Source: Clostridia bacterium | Lineage (GTDB): Bacteria; Bacillota_A; Clostridia; UBA1381 | Reading direction: 5' to 3' | DNA: 9,185 bases | Assembly (NCBI GenBank): GCA_017553025.1 | Contig: JAFZNF010000166.1 | Location: 1-9,185 of the forward strand | Part shown: piece after piece, positions 7,008 to 9,185 of the stretch | Position numbering within the stretch: position 1 is the first letter of the stretch | Layout: each line of letters opens with the position of its first letter | Notes under the pieces: generated by a model | What the model saw: the letters and a program-made list of their open reading frames with translations, nothing else | Database searches by the model: none | Told to the model about the DNA's origin: nothing | Program-made: the position numbers and the translations under genes

Positions 7008-8192
7008 ATGGGATTTTCAGAAACTGTTTCTGCGGAGCGGACGCATATATGCTTTTTCGGTATGCGAAACGCGGGGAAATCAAGCCTTGTAAACGCGTTT
7101 ACAGGGCAGAATATCGCGATTGTGTCCGATGTTTTGGGAACTACCGCAGACCCTGTGTATAAGGCGATGGAGCTTTTGCCCGAGGGCGCTGTAATGATAG
7201 TGGATACAGCAGGCTATGACGATACGGGCGAGCTTGGGAAACTGCGCGTGGAAAAAACGATGCGTGTTTTGGATAAGGCGGATATCGCGATTGTTACGGT
7301 AGATGCTAAAATAGGATTGAGAAGACCTGATACTGAGCTTTTGAACATAATAAAGGACAAAAATATACCGTATATAATCGCTTATAACAAGGCGGATTTG
7401 CTTCCGAAAATACCTAAATCGGGGGAAAATGAAATATATGTCAGTGCTAAGGATAATATAGGAATTACCGAGCTTAAGGAAATGGCGGCAACGCTGAAAA
7501 AGGCAAAAAGGTCTGAGCGAAAAATAGTTTCCGACCTTTTGAATTGCGGAGATACCGCCGTTTTAGTTGTGCCGATTGACAAAGCGGCGCCAAAGGGAAG
7601 GCTGATACTTCCGCAGCAGCAGACAATCCGTGACATTTTGGATTGCGGAGCGGCTTCAGTTGTATGCCGTGATACAGAACTTTCGGAAACTCTTGCAAAA
7701 CTTGGTGAAAAGCCTAAAATAGTTATAACTGATTCCCAGGTCTTTAAAAAGGTTGCGGAAATTGTGCCCGGCGATATTCCGCTTACCTCCTTTTCAGTGC
7801 TTTTTGCAAGATATAAAGGAGAACTTTGGGAGCTTGCAGGAGGCGCAAAAAAAATAGACAGCCTTGCGGACGGCGATAAGGTACTTATATCGGAGGGTTG
7901 CACACATCACAGACAATGCGGAGATATAGGTACACAAAAATTACCCAAAATGATAACCGAATACACAAAAAAAGAGTTGGAATTTGTGTTTACTTCAGGG
8001 ACGGAATTTCCAAAAAACACGCAACAGTATGCGCTCATAATTCATTGCGGAGGCTGTATGCTGACCGAAAAAGAGATGATGTGCCGTATGGAGTACGCAA
8101 AAAAGTCGGGTATCCCTATGACTAATTACGGGACGGCAATTGCGTATGTGAACGGAATTTTGGAAAGAGCGCTAAAACCGTTTTTAGACTAA
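7008..8192 (+). CDS. hydF: [FeFe]-hydrogenase maturation GTPase HydF
   Basis: 394 residues in the three HydF domains. GTPase domain: G1 GMRNAGKSS (18-26), G2 around Thr45-Thr46, G3 DTAG (66-69), G4 NKAD (127-130), G5 SAK (146-148). A dimerisation domain covers about 170-270. The cluster domain has C298-T-H300, then 45 residues, then H346-C347-G-G-C350, matching the HydF C-X-H...H-C-X-X-C pattern near the short end of its spacing range. HydF is the scaffold on which the 2Fe subcluster is completed and from which it is passed to apo-hydrogenase; GTP binding tunes its partners. AAGGAG (6995-7000) overlaps the hydG stop and lies 7 bases before ATG7008. No convincing terminator follows; the next promoter starts 7 bases after the stop. 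Confidence 0.96.
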   Translation: MGFSETVSAERTHICFFGMRNAGKSSLVNAFTGQNIAIVSDVLGTTADPVYKAMELLPEGAVMIVDTAGYDDTGELGKLRVEKTMRVLDKADIAIVTVDAKIGLRRPDTELLNIIKDKNIPYIIAYNKADLLPKIPKSGENEIYVSAKDNIGITELKEMAATLKKAKRSERKIVSDLLNCGDTAVLVVPIDKAAPKGRLILPQQQTIRDILDCGAASVVCRDTELSETLAKLGEKPKIVITDSQVFKKVAEIVPGDIPLTSFSVLFARYKGELWELAGGAKKIDSLADGDKVLISEGCTHHRQCGDIGTQKLPKMITEYTKKELEFVFTSGTEFPKNTQQYALIIHCGGCMLTEKEMMCRMEYAKKSGIPMTNYGTAIAYVNGILERALKPFLD

Positions 8193-8199
8193 AATCCGC

Positions 8200-8227
8200 T
8201 TGACAAAAACAGGAAATATGGTATACT
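8200..8227 (+). promoter_or_regulatory. Sigma-A promoter of the rubrerythrin gene
   Basis: TTGACA (8200-8205) and TATACT (8222-8227) are separated by 16 bases. The expected start is near 8234, giving an untranslated leader of about 33 bases with no clear structure. The ribosome binding site AAAGGGAG (8252-8259) is 8 bases before ATG8268. The AT-rich stretch GAATTTATAGAATTTTC after the -10 is partly symmetric but does not match the PerR box well enough to call an operator. Confidence 0.82.
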
Positions 8228-8267
8228 GAATTTATAGAATTTTCAAAAAAGAAAGGGAGCAGAAAGT

Positions 8268-8819
8268 ATGAAAAAATTTGTATGTCCCGTATGCGGATAT
8301 GTTTACGAGGGCGATAATCCGCCCGAAAAATGTCCCCAGTGTAAAGTGCCTGGTGACAAGTTCACGGTAATGGAGGAGGGAACGCTTAGTTTTGCCTGTG
8401 AACACGTTATCGGCGTCGGCGCAAAGGGCAAGATTGATGATGAAGTTTATGAGGGATTAAAATCCAATTTTGAGGGCGAGTGCTCAGAGGTCGGTATGTA
8501 CATAGCTATGTCAAGACAGGCAATCCGCGAGGGTTATCCCGAAATCGGTGCGTTTTATCTGCAGGCGGCTTTGGAAGAGGCAGAGCACGCAGCAAAATTT
8601 GCTGAGCTTTTAGGCGAAGTGGTATATAGCGACACGAAGAAAAATTTGAAGCTTCGCGCAGAAGCGGAGTGCGGCGCAACGGCAGGCAAGCTTGCACTTG
8701 CTAAAAAGGCAAAAGAGCTTGGCTATGATGCAATCCACGATACTGTTCACGAAATGGCAAAGGACGAAGCAAGACACGGCAAGGGATTTGAGGGTCTCCT
8801 GAAGAGGTTCTTCCAATAA
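8268..8819 (+). CDS. Reverse rubrerythrin (rubredoxin domain first)
   Basis: 183 residues. Residues 1-36 are a rubredoxin-like iron site, C6-P-V-C9 and C22-P-Q-C25, in reverse order to classical rubrerythrin, where this domain is C-terminal. Residues about 55-183 are the ferritin-like four-helix diiron domain: Glu71 in FEGECSE, E104-X2-H107, Glu134 and E167-X2-H170 are the likely ligands. Reverse rubrerythrins of clostridia such as Clostridium acetobutylicum act as the terminal NADH-linked peroxide (and oxygen) reductase, fed by a rubredoxin reductase and induced by air. Its own promoter and terminator make it a single-gene unit just behind hydEGF, suggesting separate control with a related protective role. 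The reductase partner is not in the window. Confidence 0.94.
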   Translation: MKKFVCPVCGYVYEGDNPPEKCPQCKVPGDKFTVMEEGTLSFACEHVIGVGAKGKIDDEVYEGLKSNFEGECSEVGMYIAMSRQAIREGYPEIGAFYLQAALEEAEHAAKFAELLGEVVYSDTKKNLKLRAEAECGATAGKLALAKKAKELGYDAIHDTVHEMAKDEARHGKGFEGLLKRFFQ

Positions 8820-8826
8820 GATAAAT

Positions 8827-8855
8827 AAAGGGTTTGAGAGTTCTCAAACCCTTTT
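8827..8855 (+). terminator. Strong terminator after rubrerythrin, probably bidirectional
   Basis: GGGTTTGAG (8830-8838) and CTCAAACCC (8843-8851) form a 9-bp perfect stem with loop AGTT, extended by AAA/TTT to 12 bp, followed by TTTTATT. The flanking A-run gives a T-run on the other strand as well, so it can also stop transcripts arriving from the minus-strand gene to the right. Confidence 0.92.
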
Positions 8856-8958
8856 ATTATGCCATTTTTTCTGCTTTTGCTGATTTTCTACACGAAACCA
8901 TAGTTTTTATTTTTCCTCTGGAATTCCAATCTGTTTTTTGGTGTTTTTTTATGAAAAA
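8856..8958. other. Non-coding gap between terminator and repeat cluster
   Basis: This is T-rich sequence on the + strand. No credible gene, promoter or RNA was found on either strand. The region from the terminator to the minus-strand stop codon at 9029 is about 170 bases, and its only notable content is the repeat cluster beginning at 8959. Confidence 0.5.
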
Positions 8959-9004
8959 GTGGGCAAAGGGTGGGCAAATGCCCAAAAAAAATTGCTTTGC
9001 CCAC
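8954..9004 (-). terminator. Possible minus-strand terminator formed by the repeats
   Basis: Read on the minus strand, GTGGGCAAAG (9004 down to 8995) pairs perfectly over 10 bp with CTTTGCCCAC (8968 down to 8959) and is followed at once by TTTTT (8958-8954). It lies 24 bases past the stop of the minus-strand gene. The 26-base loop is long but holds its own palindrome; a second stem (9005-8996 with 8978-8969) competes with it. Confidence 0.5.
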
Positions 9005-9035
9005 CTTAAAAAATGCCTTTTGCCCACCTTAAAAA
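8959..9035. repeat. Four-copy inverted/direct repeat cluster with core GTGGGCAAA
   Basis: The 9-mer GTGGGCAAA occurs at 8959-8967 and 8970-8978 (11 bases apart), and its reverse complement TTTGCCCAC at 8996-9004 and 9019-9027 (23 bases apart). The two right copies belong to a 17-base exact direct repeat (8996-9012 and 9019-9035), the second of which contains the stop codon of the minus-strand gene. The left pair contains the near-palindrome TGGGCA-AA-TGCCCA (8971-8984). Any left copy can pair with any right copy, giving nested or alternative hairpins. Possible roles are terminator, small mobile hairpin element or protein-binding array. Confidence 0.8.
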
Positions 9036-9184
9036 TCATTCTTCACAAAATTATCTCTCACAAACTGTCCTACTGCAACTTTGACTTTTTTGCTTGGATG
9101 CTCCTTTTTTATTTCTTCAAGAACAGAGAGGTGACCTATCAGGTTTTGTAAATTGACTTCCTTATTCTCAAAAGAATACTCCAC
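9029..9184 (-). CDS. Unrecognised protein, C-terminal 51 residues (5' end outside window)
   Basis: On the minus strand the frame is open from the window edge to TAA at 9031-9029. It encodes a hydrophilic, mostly helical segment: VEYSFENKEVNLQNLIGHL, then LEEIKKEHPSKKVKVAVGQ, ending VRDNFVKNDF. The amphipathic LQNLIGHLSVLEEIKK stretch, sensible Lys/Glu/Asn composition and lack of interrupting stops suggest a genuine gene end rather than a chance frame, but 51 codons is weak evidence. The first visible codon is GTG at 9184-9182, yet with no upstream sequence it cannot be judged as a start. I do not recognise the family. It converges on the rubrerythrin gene, and its last two codons overlap the right-hand copy of the direct repeat. 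Confidence 0.55.
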   Translation of the reverse strand: MEYSFENKEVNLQNLIGHLSVLEEIKKEHPSKKVKVAVGQFVRDNFVKNDF

Positions 9185-9185
9185 A

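Noticed and set aside
7382..7903. A 173-codon minus-strand frame opposite hydF
   Set aside because: It is Ser/Pro-rich shadow coding produced by the codon bias of hydF; no recognisable domain.
8172..8187. A CTAAAA/TTTTAG hairpin at the hydF end as a terminator
   Set aside because: It is A/T-only, lies inside the coding region and lacks a following T-run.
8228..8247. A PerR-like operator downstream of the rubrerythrin -10
   Set aside because: The region is AT-rich and partly symmetric but does not fit TTATAATNATTATAA closely enough.
8959..9035. A CRISPR array
   Set aside because: The copies are 9-17 bases, mixed in orientation, with unequal spacing of 11 and 23 bases and no cas genes.
8857..9039. 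A 60-codon minus-strand frame covering the repeats
   Set aside because: Its ATG lies in the last codons of the partial minus-strand gene and it translates the hairpin arms and A/T runs; no family features.
8834..9151. A 105-codon + strand open frame after rubrerythrin
   Set aside because: It starts inside the terminator stem, has no ribosome binding site, runs through the repeat cluster and opposes the more credible minus-strand frame; it is rich in Phe and Lys from T/A runs.

Overview
The window looks like chromosomal DNA of a strictly anaerobic member of the Clostridia (Bacillota). The DNA is moderately AT-rich, genes are tightly packed with strong AGGAGG-like ribosome binding sites, and promoters match the sigma-A consensus. 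A complete [FeFe]-hydrogenase maturation set lies next to a rubredoxin-first ('reverse') rubrerythrin, which is typical of fermentative, H2-producing clostridia. I cannot name a genus.

Layout, left to right. (1) 2-481: the C-terminal end of a GT4-type glycosyltransferase, cut by the window edge; its stop overlaps the next start. (2) 478-2783: a polar amino acid ABC importer made of a lipoprotein binding protein, a permease and an ATPase, with an intrinsic hairpin/T-tract between binding protein and permease. (3) 2794-4360: an AEC-family membrane carrier and an iron-sulfur flavoprotein (Isf-like), closely spaced behind the ATPase. (4) 4364-4487: a near-perfect sigma-A promoter and a short leader ending in a terminator hairpin placed directly before the next gene. 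The descending strand of that hairpin is duplicated upstream as TGCGGTT, so two exclusive folds are possible; I read this as a transcription attenuator of unknown ligand. (5) 4497-8192: hydE-hydG-hydF, the full maturation pathway for the H-cluster of [FeFe]-hydrogenase, with every diagnostic cysteine motif present. (6) 8200-8855: reverse rubrerythrin with its own promoter and terminator. (7) 8856-9185: a non-coding stretch with four copies of GTGGGCAAA in inverted arrangement, then the 3' end of an unrecognised minus-strand gene running off the window.

Functionally, HydE, HydG and HydF build and deliver the 2Fe subcluster to a hydrogenase whose structural gene is not in the window. The rubrerythrin next door would reduce peroxide or oxygen that would destroy these enzymes. 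The left half concerns amino acid uptake and membrane transport. Apart from the attenuator and the repeat cluster, the gene content is known biology. I see no CRISPR array, tRNA, rRNA, insertion sequence or defence system.
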